Source: Cyanophora paradoxa (Eukaryota; Glaucocystophyceae; Cyanophorales; Cyanophoraceae). From it: 64,000 nt of DNA. This document shows positions 54,340 to 62,454 of the stretch, in pieces (within the stretch, counting starts at the first letter, position 1; each line of letters starts with the position of its first letter). Where the stretch lies: positions 29,286 to 93,285 of the forward strand of contig QPMI01000604.1 of assembly GCA_004431415.1 (NCBI GenBank), given 5' to 3'. The notes beneath the pieces were generated by a model, which saw only the letters and a list, made by a program, of their open reading frames with translations, was not told the origin of the DNA and did not search any database. Made by a program: the position numbers and the translations under genes.

Positions 54340-54712
54340 ATGCGCGGCGGCTCTTCCCCCGTGTTTCCTTCGCTGAGAACCCGGTGGCGAACGCAGTCGC
54401 CCCTACCCCCTGGAGCCCGGAGTGAAGCTGGAGCGTGCGAACGCAGTCTCCGTCAAGAAGGCCAAGCGCACGCTGGCGCTGGAAGTCCCGGTCGCGGAGG
54501 ATACGGAGAAGGTTGCATTCAACAAGCGCAAGACGTACAAGGCGATACGCGAGGGACAGCTGCTGCCCACGGACTCGGTTCCCGGGCTGCCGGGCACCAC
54601 GGCCGGCGAGCTCCTAGTGCGCAACCTGCGCCTGCAGTACGTCTCCCGCCTCCGCCGCTCCAAGGCCAAGAAGGCGCGCCTGGACTCGGGCGATAGCAGC
54701 TCTAGCTCGTAG
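54340..54712 (+). CDS. Small basic viral protein
   Basis: Well-supported part at 54422-54712: KLERANAVSVKKAKRTLALE, FNKRKTYKAIREGQLLPTDS and a C-terminus of basic residues then a Ser run (SGDSSSSS). The promoter motif points to a start at 54340 (MRGGSSPVFPSL), with frame breaks in the CCCCC runs near 54400-54410; otherwise it starts at 54422. High Lys/Arg suggests DNA binding. No family recognised. Confidence 0.5.
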
Positions 54713-54739
54713 GGCTCTGTACTGTTGTATTCAATGCCT

Positions 54740-55024
54740 TTACCAGTTCCTGTTCCTATCCCAGAGCACGACTCGGGTGAAGGGCACGGTCATAGCGAAC
54801 ATGAACTCGGCGAACTTTGCAAAGTTCATCAGGGTTCCCAGGCGGGGATCCTCCCAGTAGATCGCCTCGCGCAGCGCCTCGTAGACGCGCATGAGGGAGC
54901 GCTCGTTCTCCGTCGCGAAGGCGTCGCCGGGCTCGTCGGGGTCGGGATCCGTGAGCTCGGAGTACTCGTCCGAGCTGCCCGCGCTCTCGGCACCTGCGGC
55001 GGGGTCGGGCGAGGGGTCGGGCAT
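54740..55024 (-). CDS. Small acidic viral protein
   Basis: 94 residues, intact: acidic N-terminus (SDEYSELTDPDPDEPGDAF) and a helical, hydrophobic C-terminus (NFAKFAEFMFAMTVPFTRVV). Convergent with the basic protein at 54340-54712. Upstream (coding strand) are TCTTCTAACC at 55041-55050 and GATTTTCTGG at 55055-55064. Unknown role. Confidence 0.55.
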   Translation of the reverse strand: MPDPSPDPAAGAESAGSSDEYSELTDPDPDEPGDAFATENERSLMRVYEALREAIYWEDPRLGTLMNFAKFAEFMFAMTVPFTRVVLWDRNRNW

Positions 55025-55072
55025 TCTTTGCTGGTAGAAGGGTTAGAAGAGGGACCAGAAAATCACTAGCAA

Positions 55073-55413
55073 TCACGGGCGCCGGAACTCCATCGAGTCG
55101 CCGCGCCAGTACTTGTTGCCGGAGGCGAGCAGCTTCATCGGCTCGCCCGTCGAATCGTGCTTCCAGGCCTCGCCGTCCCAGAGGGCCGTGCCGCCGTCCT
55201 CTAGCTTGAGGCGGTGGCCCGGCTCGAGCCGGTTGCCGTCGAGCATGCGGCCGGCCATGAGCGCCAGGTCCCACTCGGTGAGGTTGCGCTGCTCTGCGGG
55301 GTGAGGCCGCGCTCGACGCGCTCGGGCTGGCGCGCCTCGCGCTCCATGCGGCTGAGGCCCACCAGGAAGAAGATGGGCAGCGCAAAGGCCATGAGATCTA
55401 GCAGGGCCTCCAT
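55073..55413 (-). CDS. Viral protein with N-terminal membrane anchor, one frameshift
   Basis: Starts MEALLDLMAFALPIFFLVGL (signal anchor), then SRMEREARQPERVERGLTP. A single missing C in the CCCC run near 55300 moves to the frame of EWDLALMAGRMLDGNRLEPG with DGGTALWDGEAWKHDSTGEP, ending at 55073. The downstream part looks like a small beta-rich domain with repeated W-D-G-E. Unknown. A TTTTCTAAG motif stands 9 bp before the ATG. Confidence 0.55.
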
Positions 55414-55422
55414 TGAGGAGGA

Positions 55423-55433
55423 CTTAGAAAAGG
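55423..55433 (-). promoter_or_regulatory. Viral promoter motif CCTTTTCTAAG
   Basis: Coding-strand reading, 9 bp before the ATG at 55413; it overlaps the end of the next upstream gene. Confidence 0.55.
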
Positions 55434-55711
55434 TTCCGGACCAGGCCCGAGAGCTGCGGGCCCAGGCGCCGGGCGGCGTAGTAGAGCGCGGCCGCCGCCG
55501 CCGCAAGGATCAGAAGGCGCGGCGGGCCGCGCGCCGGCTCCTCCAGGGTCAGGTCCACGGTCTCCGGCCCGCGCGCCGGAGCCGCCAGGATCTCGGGCTC
55601 GGAGCAGAGGGACTTGGGCCCGCGGCGGCGGCGCTGCTTGGGCGCCGAGGCGGCGGCGGTGAGAAGGTCCTCAGGCTCCTGCTTGATACCTGCGCAATCG
55701 GTGAAGTCCAT
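55424..55711 (-). CDS. Viral membrane protein with SUMO-type motifs
   Basis: The start at 55711 (MDFTDCAGIKQEPEDLLTAA) is preferred over the longer ORF because CAATTTTCCAAGG lies about 14 bp upstream. IKQE matches the sumoylation consensus (hydrophobic-K-x-E), and TVDLTLEE matches a SUMO-interacting motif (V-x-L-T followed by acids). A basic patch (PKQRRRRGPK) lies between. The C-terminus has a membrane helix (LLILAAAAAALYYAA). 95 residues, intact. The motifs are short and could be chance. Confidence 0.5.
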   Translation of the reverse strand: MDFTDCAGIKQEPEDLLTAAASAPKQRRRRGPKSLCSEPEILAAPARGPETVDLTLEEPARGPPRLLILAAAAAALYYAARRLGPQLSGLVRNLF

Positions 55712-55935
55712 GCTTGCTGGGTACCTTGGAAAATTGTGGGAGGCGTCCGGAGTGTGCGAACGTAGCTCCAATGGGATTTGCGTCATTTACGTCCGCGTCA
55801 TTTACGTCACGGAGTTTGCCGGCGACTCGGGACTCGGGCCCAACTTCTCCCGGTAAGTTCGAGACTTGAACTCGGCGGGGGTACCCCCCGGTGTCCTAGT
55901 GTCCTAGTGTCCTAGTGCTACTAGCTAGGTGGTAT

Positions 55936-56446
55936 CGATATCTAGCTAGCTAGCGCTAGCGCTTGCTTAATTAATTAACCTGAAGGGTCGCGTCATTTAC
56001 GTCAGCGTCATTTACGTCACGGAGTTTGCCGGCGACTCGGGACTCGGGCCCAACTTCTCCCGGTAAGTTCGTCACGACCAGTAGCTACTAGTACCGCTAG
56101 TACTACGTAGTACTACTTAGTACTACTTGGTACTACTTAGTACTACTAGCTTAGTACTAGTAGCCACCGATACTGGTACAGCTTTTATAGATTTAAGCAT
56201 TCATTCAATGTGAATAACGATAATAGTAATAATAATAACGATAAGTAATAGGGATACCCTATTTTTCCAAGTCTCGAACTTACCGGGAGAAGTTGGGCCC
56301 GAGTCCCGAGTCGCCGGCAAACTCCGTGACGTAAATGACGCTGACGTAAATGACGCGACCCTTCGGTAACCTCCGCAACCCTTCAGGTAAATGTCAGGTA
56401 ACTTCAGTTGAGTTAATTAAGCAAGCGCTAGCTAGCTAGATATCAC
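55936..56446. repeat. Large inverted repeat with AT-rich spacer, possible second origin or regulatory hub
   Basis: The left arm (about 55936-56070) and right arm (about 56277-56446) are reverse complements with small insertions. They include GATATCTAGCTAGCTAGCGC, GCTTGCTTAATTAA, the two GACGTAAATGACGC motifs, and a 60-bp constant block ending CTTCTCCCGGTAAGTT. A third copy of the constant block is at 55811-55860 (direct to the left arm). The 200-bp spacer is AT-rich with TAGTACTACT repeats and an AATAATAATAACGATAA stretch. Confidence 0.75.
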
Positions 56447-56528
56447 AGCTCTACCTTGCCCAAGTTGATGGTATCTAGCAGGGCCTGCTCCTCCAAGTCT
56501 GCACCGCCGCCGCCGCCCAGCGCTAGCG

Positions 56529-56852
56529 CTAGCTCGATACCGCCTCCGGCTTGATCTCCCTTGGCTCCAGCCACCTGAGGGGCTCAGGCCACCTCCTCCT
56601 GGTGAAGCCGGTATCGTTGCTCTTGTCCAGCTTGAGGTAGCGGTAGGGCGCCGGCGCCGGCCAGTCCGGCCTGTGGCCGCTTGCCTCCTTGGCTATGTCC
56701 TTGGGCCTACGCGGTCGCAGGTCCGCCTTGGCCTTCGCCCTCTGCAAGGGGCCCAGCGCCTTGAACTTCGGTGCCTTGGTCGCCGGCAGGGCCTTCGGCT
56801 GGGGCTTCACCGCCTTCGGCTGCTGAGGCCTTAGCTGCTTCGATTTCGGCAT
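56529..56852 (-). CDS. Small basic viral protein overlapping the upstream gene
   Basis: 107 residues, Lys/Pro/Arg-rich: MPKSKQLRPQQPKAVKPQPK, then RYLKLDKSNDTGFTRRRWPE. It overlaps the last 146 bp of the gene starting at 57090 in another frame. Either a genuine out-of-frame overlap or the frameshifted C-terminus of that gene. Basic character suggests nucleic-acid binding. Confidence 0.5.
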   Translation of the reverse strand: MPKSKQLRPQQPKAVKPQPKALPATKAPKFKALGPLQRAKAKADLRPRRPKDIAKEASGHRPDWPAPAPYRYLKLDKSNDTGFTRRRWPEPLRWLEPREIKPEAVSS

Positions 56853-57090
56853 ACTTCTTGCTCATAAATGAGAAAAGCGCCTCGAAGTCGGCCTTTATCT
56901 CCTCCTTGGTCCAGGATGTCACCTGATCCGGGTCACCTGAGAACGGCGCATCGAACGCCACGTGGAGCGATTTGCAGGCCTGAGCTATCATTGGCTCGGG
57001 CCAGGCCAGCTCGATCAGCTGAAGGTAGATGTTCAGGGCCTTGTCGAGCTTGGCGCCCTGAGAGACTAGCTGGGAGATAGCGGGCTCCAT
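56707..57090 (-). CDS. Viral protein with helical N-terminal domain and acidic tail
   Basis: Starts MEPAISQLVSQGAKLDKALN, continues with a helical domain (LIELAWPEPMIAQACKSLHV; KADFEALFSFMSKKYAEIEA) and an Ala/Glu/Gly tail. 127 residues. An ATTTTCTAAAG motif on the coding strand is 13 bp before the ATG. If the overlapping ORF is its true C-terminus, the acidic tail is an artefact of an indel near 56850. Confidence 0.5.
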   Translation of the reverse strand: MEPAISQLVSQGAKLDKALNIYLQLIELAWPEPMIAQACKSLHVAFDAPFSGDPDQVTSWTKEEIKADFEALFSFMSKKYAEIEAAKASAAEGGEAPAEGPAGDQGTEVQGAGPLAEGEGQGGPATA

Positions 57091-57102
57091 GGTACAGCAG
57101 AG

Positions 57103-57115
57103 CTTTAGAAAATGG
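57103..57115 (-). promoter_or_regulatory. Viral promoter motif CCATTTTCTAAAG
   Basis: Coding-strand reading, about 13 bp before the ATG at 57090. Confidence 0.6.
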
Positions 57116-57351
57116 CGCCAAGTCCAAGTCCTTTTTTACGGGCGAGGCCTGGGCCGGGGCCAGGGCCGAGTCCCAACTCCGTGACGTAAATGACGCTGAC
57201 GTAAATGACGCGGACGTAAATGACGCCGAATTTTCAAGTTGCCCTCACCTGAAACTCAGCTGAGCGCTCACCTGACCCTCACCTGAACGGCCTCAAAACC
57301 GCAGCCCCGCCGCGCCCTCTCCTCACACTTCAAAGCCAAGAGAAATCAAGA

Positions 57352-57620
57352 ATGTGCATCCCCACGTACTTCACCTGCTGTCTCACCTTCGGCATCTTCG
57401 CATACGTCATATACGACGATGAGTTCGACCGAAACACGTTCTACTTCTGCAAGCTCCTTCGCGACATTTCGTCGGAGCACCGCAAGGGCGATGAGTATGA
57501 TTGGATTCAACTGCTCCCCTCAAGAACGAGATCGTACTGTGGAGAGAGAAGTGCATTGTAGGCAGGTTCAAGATTAGCTCGATTCGTGTAGCCGTCGTAG
57601 AGGATCTGATGGTGAATTGA
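57352..57620 (+). CDS. Small viral protein with N-terminal hydrophobic segment, one frameshift
   Basis: Starts MCIPTYFTCCLTFGIFAYVI (membrane or signal segment), then YDDEFDRNTFYFCKLLRDIS. A missing C in the CCCC run near 57517 moves to the frame KNEIVLWREKCIVGRFKISS ending VVEDLMVN, TGA at 57618. About 89 residues. Promoted from the divergent bZIP-motif region. No AATTTTCTAA motif is seen, so it may belong to a different expression class. Confidence 0.5.
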
Positions 57621-57690
57621 ACACGTGTTTTACCTGAATCACCTGAGCGCTCACCCGAGGTCAGCTGAAGTCGGGTGGGGCGCCCTTAAA

Positions 57691-57700
57691 TATTTTCTAG
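57691..57700 (+). promoter_or_regulatory. Viral promoter motif TATTTTCTAG
   Basis: 35 bp before the ATG at 57736; the longest spacing of the set. Confidence 0.55.
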
Positions 57701-57735
57701 CGCTAGGCTGAAGCACACTCTAAGCTAACGCAAAC

Positions 57736-58516
57736 ATGGCCACCGTCCGCAACGCCAACGAGATCGACCCCGCCAAGCTCGCCTTCGAGATCGACGCCAC
57801 CGGCCGCATCAAGGCCAAGTACGACGGCCTGCAGGGCCTCATGATGTACGCGCCGCCCATGGTCACGATCAACCCGTGCATCAACACAGAGCAAGGCAAG
57901 GCGTGGAGCGACGAGAAGAAGGCCTTCGTCATGGAAGAAAACGGCGGATTTTACACGCTGGACCTCACCGATCTCAGCGCCGTCGACGGCCAGACGAACC
58001 CAGCCGCGGACGAGTTCCTCAAGCTGCTGGAGGCCCTGGACGCGAAATTCTGCGAGTTCGTGCAGCAGAACCAGGCCAAGCTCAAGGTCTCGCCCGGCCG
58101 CTCCCTCTCCAAGGATCAGATCTCGGTGCTGCAGACGCCCAGCGTGCGCATCAAGGTCGACAAGGAGTCGGGCCAGGCCTTCTACAAGTACCTCAACATG
58201 CGCATCCGCACCCAGACGATGGCGGGCAAGCGCAAGACCGTGCCCGTCGTCGACATGTCCAACTACCTCATCACCGAGCGCGCCACCATCGGCACCGGAG
58301 ACCTGGTGGCGGCGCTCATTAAAATCGACACCGCCTACGCCATCCCGAGGGCAAGTTCGGCCTCAAGTGGTCCTTCCTCGCCGTGCAGCAGTGCAAGGTC
58401 GGCGCCTTTCGCTTCGCCGGGCGCGCCCCGAGCTGGCCTTCAAGCCCTACGACAACGAGGCCGATTTCGAGCCCTACCTAAACCCCGAGTCTATGTACGC
58501 AGCCCCCATGCAGTAG
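57736..58516 (+). CDS. DUF5871/single-strand-DNA-binding-like viral protein, frameshifted near the end
   Basis: Starts MATVRNANEIDPAKLAFEID. The pattern GLQGLMMYAPPMVTINPCIN, the block ISVLQTPSVRIKVDKESG, and after a frame break KFGLKWSFLAVQQCKVGAF resembles the DUF5871-type proteins of nucleocytoplasmic and related viruses, suspected ssDNA-binding proteins. Two single C losses (near 58345 in CATCCCGAG and near 58427 in GCCCCGAG) break the last third; the terminal frame ends PESMYAAPMQ with TAG at 58514. About 260 residues. The family call is by pattern memory and needs a profile search. Confidence 0.5.
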
Positions 58517-58569
58517 CTCGGACGAATAAATTGTGAATTTTTGGTGCAATTGATTACACGCGTTTACAC

Positions 58570-59372
58570 TCAAAGGCCGTTGAACTTGCCGCCCACCGCC
58601 CTGGGCTCCGCCGCCGTCGAGGCCGCCGCCTCCGTCACCTCCTTCATTACCTCCGGGTTCGCGTTCGCCGCGTGCACCGCCAGCACCGTCTGCACCAGGG
58701 CCATCCCCAGGCGCGCCTCGGGCCCCAGGGTCACGTAGCGCGAGTACTTGATCACCAGCTCCTCTAAGATCGGCTGCACCTGGTCCATCGAAGAGAGCGT
58801 CGCCTGCCCGAGCCCGTCGAGCTTCAGGCCGATCGGATCGTACGCCTTGTTCAGGTGCTCCAGCGAGTGCATGCCCGCGATCAGAAAGAGGCGCGCCGCC
58901 TCCAGCGAACCCCGCGTGCTCAGCTCGCGCTGAATCTCCTCGTACTCTTCCTTCAGCTCGTCCAGCGGCGTGGCCAGGCTCAGCTTCTTCGTGGACGTAA
59001 GCTCGCCCCCGAACGAGCGCCGGTACTGCGCGATCTGTCGCAGGACCTGCTTCTTCTCGTCCACGTCCACCTGCGCCTCGTCCCGCGGCCGCTCCTGCAG
59101 GTCGATTCCCAGCGCCTTTTTCACGCTCTGCTCCTTCTTCTTCGTCATTTCGATGTGCTCCTGCACGCTGAAGCCCGCGCCCTTGCTCGGCGCCGTCGGC
59201 GGCACCGCGGGCCCGTCGCCCGGCAGCGCCATCCTGTCGGCCTTCGGCGCCTTCTCCCCCTTTTCCTTGCCCTCCTTCGCGGGCGGCCCTTCTTCCGGGG
59301 CTGCGGGATTCCCACGGGGTTCGGCCCGTCCACGGCCAGCGCCTCGAAGCCAAGCATCGCCGAGGGGTCCAT
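58570..59372 (-). CDS. DUF5767-like viral protein
   Basis: The segment DELKEEYEEIQRELSTRGSL then HLNKAYDPIGLKLDGLGQAT matches the DUF5767 pattern of many large algal and amoebal DNA viruses (E-Y-x-x-I...F-D-P-x-x-x-K-L-D-G), whose role is unknown but probably structural. The core ORF starts at 59232, but the promoter-like AAATATTTCTAAGG upstream and MDPSAMLGFEALAVDGPNPV point to a start at 59372, with one missing G near 59318. The C-terminus is Ala-rich and helical (YVTLGPEARLGMALVQTVLA). Confidence 0.65.
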
Positions 59373-59386
59373 CCTTTACGCCTGCC

Positions 59387-59405
59387 CCTTAGAAATATTT
59401 TTCAC
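59387..59405 (-). promoter_or_regulatory. Viral promoter motif AAATATTTCTAAGG
   Basis: Coding-strand reading, about 15 bp before the ATG at 59372. Confidence 0.55.
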
Positions 59406-59731
59406 TCCGAGGTCAGCTCGACGAAGAGCTCGATGTAAAGCCAGAGCTTCTCGCGCAGCTCGGGCCCGCTGCCGTAGAAGAGCGAGCGCACGGCCGAGGC
59501 GTACTCCTGCGGCAGCCTCTCGAAAACCGAGTCGTCCTTCGCCTTGATCAATTCCGCCTCCGCGTTGATGTGCCTCCTGAACAGAACGATGACCGCCGTG
59601 GCCCCGATGCCGCGCAGCGACTGGATCTGCGCCCGCACCCCCGGCTCCTTGGCCTCCGGCTCCAGCAGGTCGAGGAAGCGGCCCCAGCGCGCCTCGATTT
59701 GCTCGCCCAGCGTCGCCTCCGTCGCAGCCAT
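59402..59731 (-). CDS. Unknown viral protein, 109 residues, intact
   Basis: Starts MAATEATLGEQIEARWGRFL; all-helical composition with LRGIGATAVIVLFRRHINAE and a C-terminus KLWLYIELFVELTSE. Upstream (coding strand) CTAATTTCTGAAG is a promoter-motif variant 11 bp before the ATG. No family recognised. Confidence 0.6.
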   Translation of the reverse strand: MAATEATLGEQIEARWGRFLDLLEPEAKEPGVRAQIQSLRGIGATAVIVLFRRHINAEAELIKAKDDSVFERLPQEYASAVRSLFYGSGPELREKLWLYIELFVELTSE

Positions 59732-59750
59732 GCTACGCGTGCTTCAGAAA

Positions 59751-60945
59751 TTAGCGTCCGCCGCTGCCGCTGCCGCTGCCGCTGCCGCTGCCGCCGCCGC
59801 TGCCGCTGCCGCCGCCGCTGCCGCCGCCGCCGAGGAGGGCGTTTGCCGCTTGCTCGTACATTGCCGCCTTGCGCGCGCTGGTCTCGCGGAGGAGGGTGGC
59901 CTGCGCGGTCTCGGTGCCCTTCACGAGAGCCTGGAAGGCGGTTTGAATCGTGGTCTGGCTGCGCTCACCGGTGCCTGCCATTCCGGCGACGGTTCCCAGG
60001 CCCCGCAGCCCCGCAATCGAGCCTAACGTTGCGGTATCCGCATAGGGTCGGCTTCCTACGGCCGGATTCACGACGGCCGGCAGCAGGTTCTGGTCCGCGT
60101 ACGGCGTCGCCGTCGCCAGCGCGGGCCCGCGCGTGCCGACCTGATCCATGAGCATCGCCCGAACGGGTTGCCCCGGCTGAAGTCCACGTCGTTGCGCCCG
60201 TAGGGCTTGTTGACGGCGCTGCTGATGTTGGCCGTCTGCGCGTTGAACATGGGCGAGAGGTCGGGGGTGTAGCCCGCGCGCAGCCCCTGGGGGTTCTCCG
60301 TCGTCTGCCCGTAGCGGCCGGCCGGCCCGAGCAGGTTCTCCTTCTCGATCTCTTCCATCGTCTTGATCCAGCCGCGCTCGCGCGCCCACTTCATGACGAG
60401 ATCATCGTAGTTCATCGGGAAGAAAACCTTCTGGTACTTGTCGAAGCGCTGAATTTCGATATCCTGCTCGATCATGTTTGTAATTCGCTCCAGCAGCTCG
60501 GGGTAATATTCCTCGAGCATTTTGGCGACGCCCGGCTGCTTCAGGTCGAAGGCCGTCATCGCCCACTGGTCGAAATCGCGAATCATGATTTCCTTCCGCA
60601 GCACGAACGCATTCTCGACGTCCTCCTCGCTGATCTGTCGGCTGGGGTAGGTGTTCTGCAGCTGCTGTCGGATGCCCATGCGCATCAGCTTCTCCATGGA
60701 GGGCGTGTACTTCATCGCGGGCAGGGTCTTCGTATTCCCCCGCTGAGCCCCAGGCCACGTGCCTGATCCTCGGGCGTGTAGACGTCCGCCTTTGTCCCAT
60801 CTACGACGGGCACCTCGGGCATGACCGTGCCCGGAAGGAACTTGTTCACGATGCCGTCCATGTCGGCCTTCAGGTCGTTCTTCAGCGACTGGCGCTGCTT
60901 CTTAGAGCCCTCCCCAATGTCCATCATAGAGTGGCCCTTCGTCAT
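59751..60945 (-). CDS. Unknown viral protein, about 395 residues, Gly/Ser-repeat C-terminus, two frameshifts
   Basis: Starts MTKGHSMMDIGEGSKKQRQS (60945). Joins across a missing G near 60738 to MKYTPSMEKLMRMGIRQQLQ, a helical middle (DFDQWAMTAFDLKQPGVAKM; QRFDKYQKVFFPMNYDDLVM), and across a second break near 60160 to AMLMDQVGTRGPALATATPY, ending in a pure Gly/Ser tract (59751-59833, a GCCGCT-type microsatellite). It lies next to the capsid gene with the same promoter type (AAATTTTCCCAC), so a virion protein is likely. Family unknown. Confidence 0.6.
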
Positions 60946-60966
60946 CGTGCCTCGGTTAGGATCCCA

Positions 60967-60982
60967 GTGGGAAAATTTATTG
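60967..60982 (-). promoter_or_regulatory. Viral promoter motif AATAAATTTTCCCAC
   Basis: Coding-strand reading, about 22 bp before the ATG at 60945. Confidence 0.5.
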
Positions 60983-61024
60983 GTTCACATCGGCCTACCA
61001 AGCACACCCTGGCTAACAAGCAAT

Positions 61025-62412
61025 CTAATGGAAGCGGCGGTAGGCGCCGCCGTTGGTGAAGGTGATCTCGTTGTAGTAGCGGCAGTAGATGTCGGCCACG
61101 GGCAGGTTGGGTGCCGTGTAGGTCTTGAGCGTGGTGAGCGTGAGCTCGATGGTCTTGAAGGCGCCCATGTCGAGGCCGCCGAACATCTTGGTGTTGTCCG
61201 CCACGTCCGTGCCGAAGGGGAGCGAGTAGATGAACTCCGTCCCGAACTGGCCCACGTTGCGGGGCTGGATATCGCTGCTGTGGGCGTCGTGGGCCGCAAG
61301 GGTCACGTTCCCCGTGGTCCCCGGCACGTTATCGTGCCCCGACCACGGGTGCGGGTGCAGCGCGTCGGCCACGTCGGCGGCCGCCGTCCCGTCCATCGAG
61401 GTCACGCCCCGCAGCAGCTCGAGGTGCTTGCGCGTGGGGGCGTGCGTGTGCTCCTTGTGCGCGATGGCCGTGCGCAAAAAGTGCGCATCGTGGTTCGAGC
61501 TGTCGACCACCTTGATGTTGTCGCACTTCAGCTCGATCTTGTCGAGCGGGCGGAAGCGCCAGAAGTGCTCGCCGTTGTCGGTGTGCGGCTTGTCGCGCAC
61601 CACCACGATCAGCTCGTAGCAGATCCCCGTGAAGGGCAGGCGGATGGCGGCGCCCGACGTGAACTGGACGTGGTAGTGCTGCACGTACTTGCCGGCCCAC
61701 GTGAACGAGTTCGGGTGCAGCGCCAGCTCGCGCGAGTCGATGTGCACGTAGCGCAGGATGAGCTTGGTGTCCAGGCTGACGCTGCTCGTCAGGCTGGTGT
61801 TCGTGTGCAGGCCGCCGTCCACGAAGGAGGCCGTCACCTCCTTCTGCGACGCAAAGGTGATCTGCAGCTTCATCTCGTTGCCGGTCCCGCGGATCTTGTG
61901 GAGGGCACGGCGAACTTTCGACCGAAGCCCGTCGCGATGCGGATCGGCACGTACAGCGTGTTCGGGGCCTTGCCCCGGCGGCGCAGCGGCTGGTGCGCCC
62001 AGAGGTTGTTCACCATGTCGACGTGCTCGGTGACGGACTTGTCGTCCTCGAACTCGCCGTAGATGGCGTCGTGGTGGCCGTCGTACTCGTGGATCAGCTG
62101 CGTGCCCACGAAGATCTTCACCTTCTTGAGCAGCACGTAGCCGGCCTTCGGGATGTAGAAGTGGTCGGCGTTCGTCAGCGCCGGCAGCGTCACCCGGAGC
62201 CAGGCGTCGTTGAACATCGGCGCCGAGTGCGGGATGACGATGTCGACGGTCTGGCCGAAGGTGACGCCCGACTGCACGGGGCTCACCTCGAGCACCTCGT
62301 CCACGAACGGCATCGCCGTGTCGAAGGTCTCGTGCACGTGCACCGACGCGTCGGAGCTGCGCAGCGAGTGGTGCAGGGCGGTCGTGGGGGTGGAGATGAG
62401 CGCGGAAGCCAT
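61025..62412 (-). CDS. Double-jelly-roll major capsid protein, one frameshift
   Basis: About 462 residues. The first half carries features of NCLDV-like capsid proteins: FGQTVDIVIPHSAPMFNDAW then LRVTLPAL (compare the family GxxVxxxIxRxGDLxxxxYLxVTLPAL), KAGYVLLKKVKIFVGTQLIH, VDMVNNLW, and APNTLYVPIRIATGFGRKFA. Second-half strands include KLQITFASQKEVTASF, AAIRLPFTGICYELIVVVRD and a C-terminus YCRYYNEITFTNGGAYRRFH. A single missing C/G in a run at 61903-61905 separates the halves; removing that break gives one continuous frame. It forms the icosahedral shell as trimers. Promoter motif AAAATTTTCTCAACG is upstream. Whether it groups with mriyavirus-like, other small NCLDV or polinton-like capsids needs a tree. 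Confidence 0.75.
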
Positions 62413-62429
62413 GGTGGTTTAGGGATGCG

Positions 62430-62447
62430 TTGAGAAAATTTTTTGGG
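62430..62447 (-). promoter_or_regulatory. Viral promoter motif AAAATTTTCTCAACG
   Basis: Coding-strand reading, about 18 bp before the capsid ATG at 62412. Confidence 0.6.
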
Positions 62448-62454
62448 TGGACGC

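Larger units (their letters stand above)
55780..57226. promoter_or_regulatory. Nine copies of GACGTAAATGACGC (bZIP/CRE-like) upstream of viral genes
   Basis: Copies in reverse orientation start at 55780, 55795, 55990 and 56005; forward copies lie at about 56329, 56343, 57183, 57197 and 57212. TGACGTAA is close to the CRE/ATF bZIP site. The block at 55780-55869 lies upstream of the leftward gene at 55711; that at 57183-57226 lies between the divergent genes starting at 57090 and 57352. Confidence 0.7.

Noticed and set aside
60821-62062. 413-residue plus-strand ORF
   Set aside because: Antisense shadow of the capsid gene, Val/His/Arg-rich, no family resemblance.
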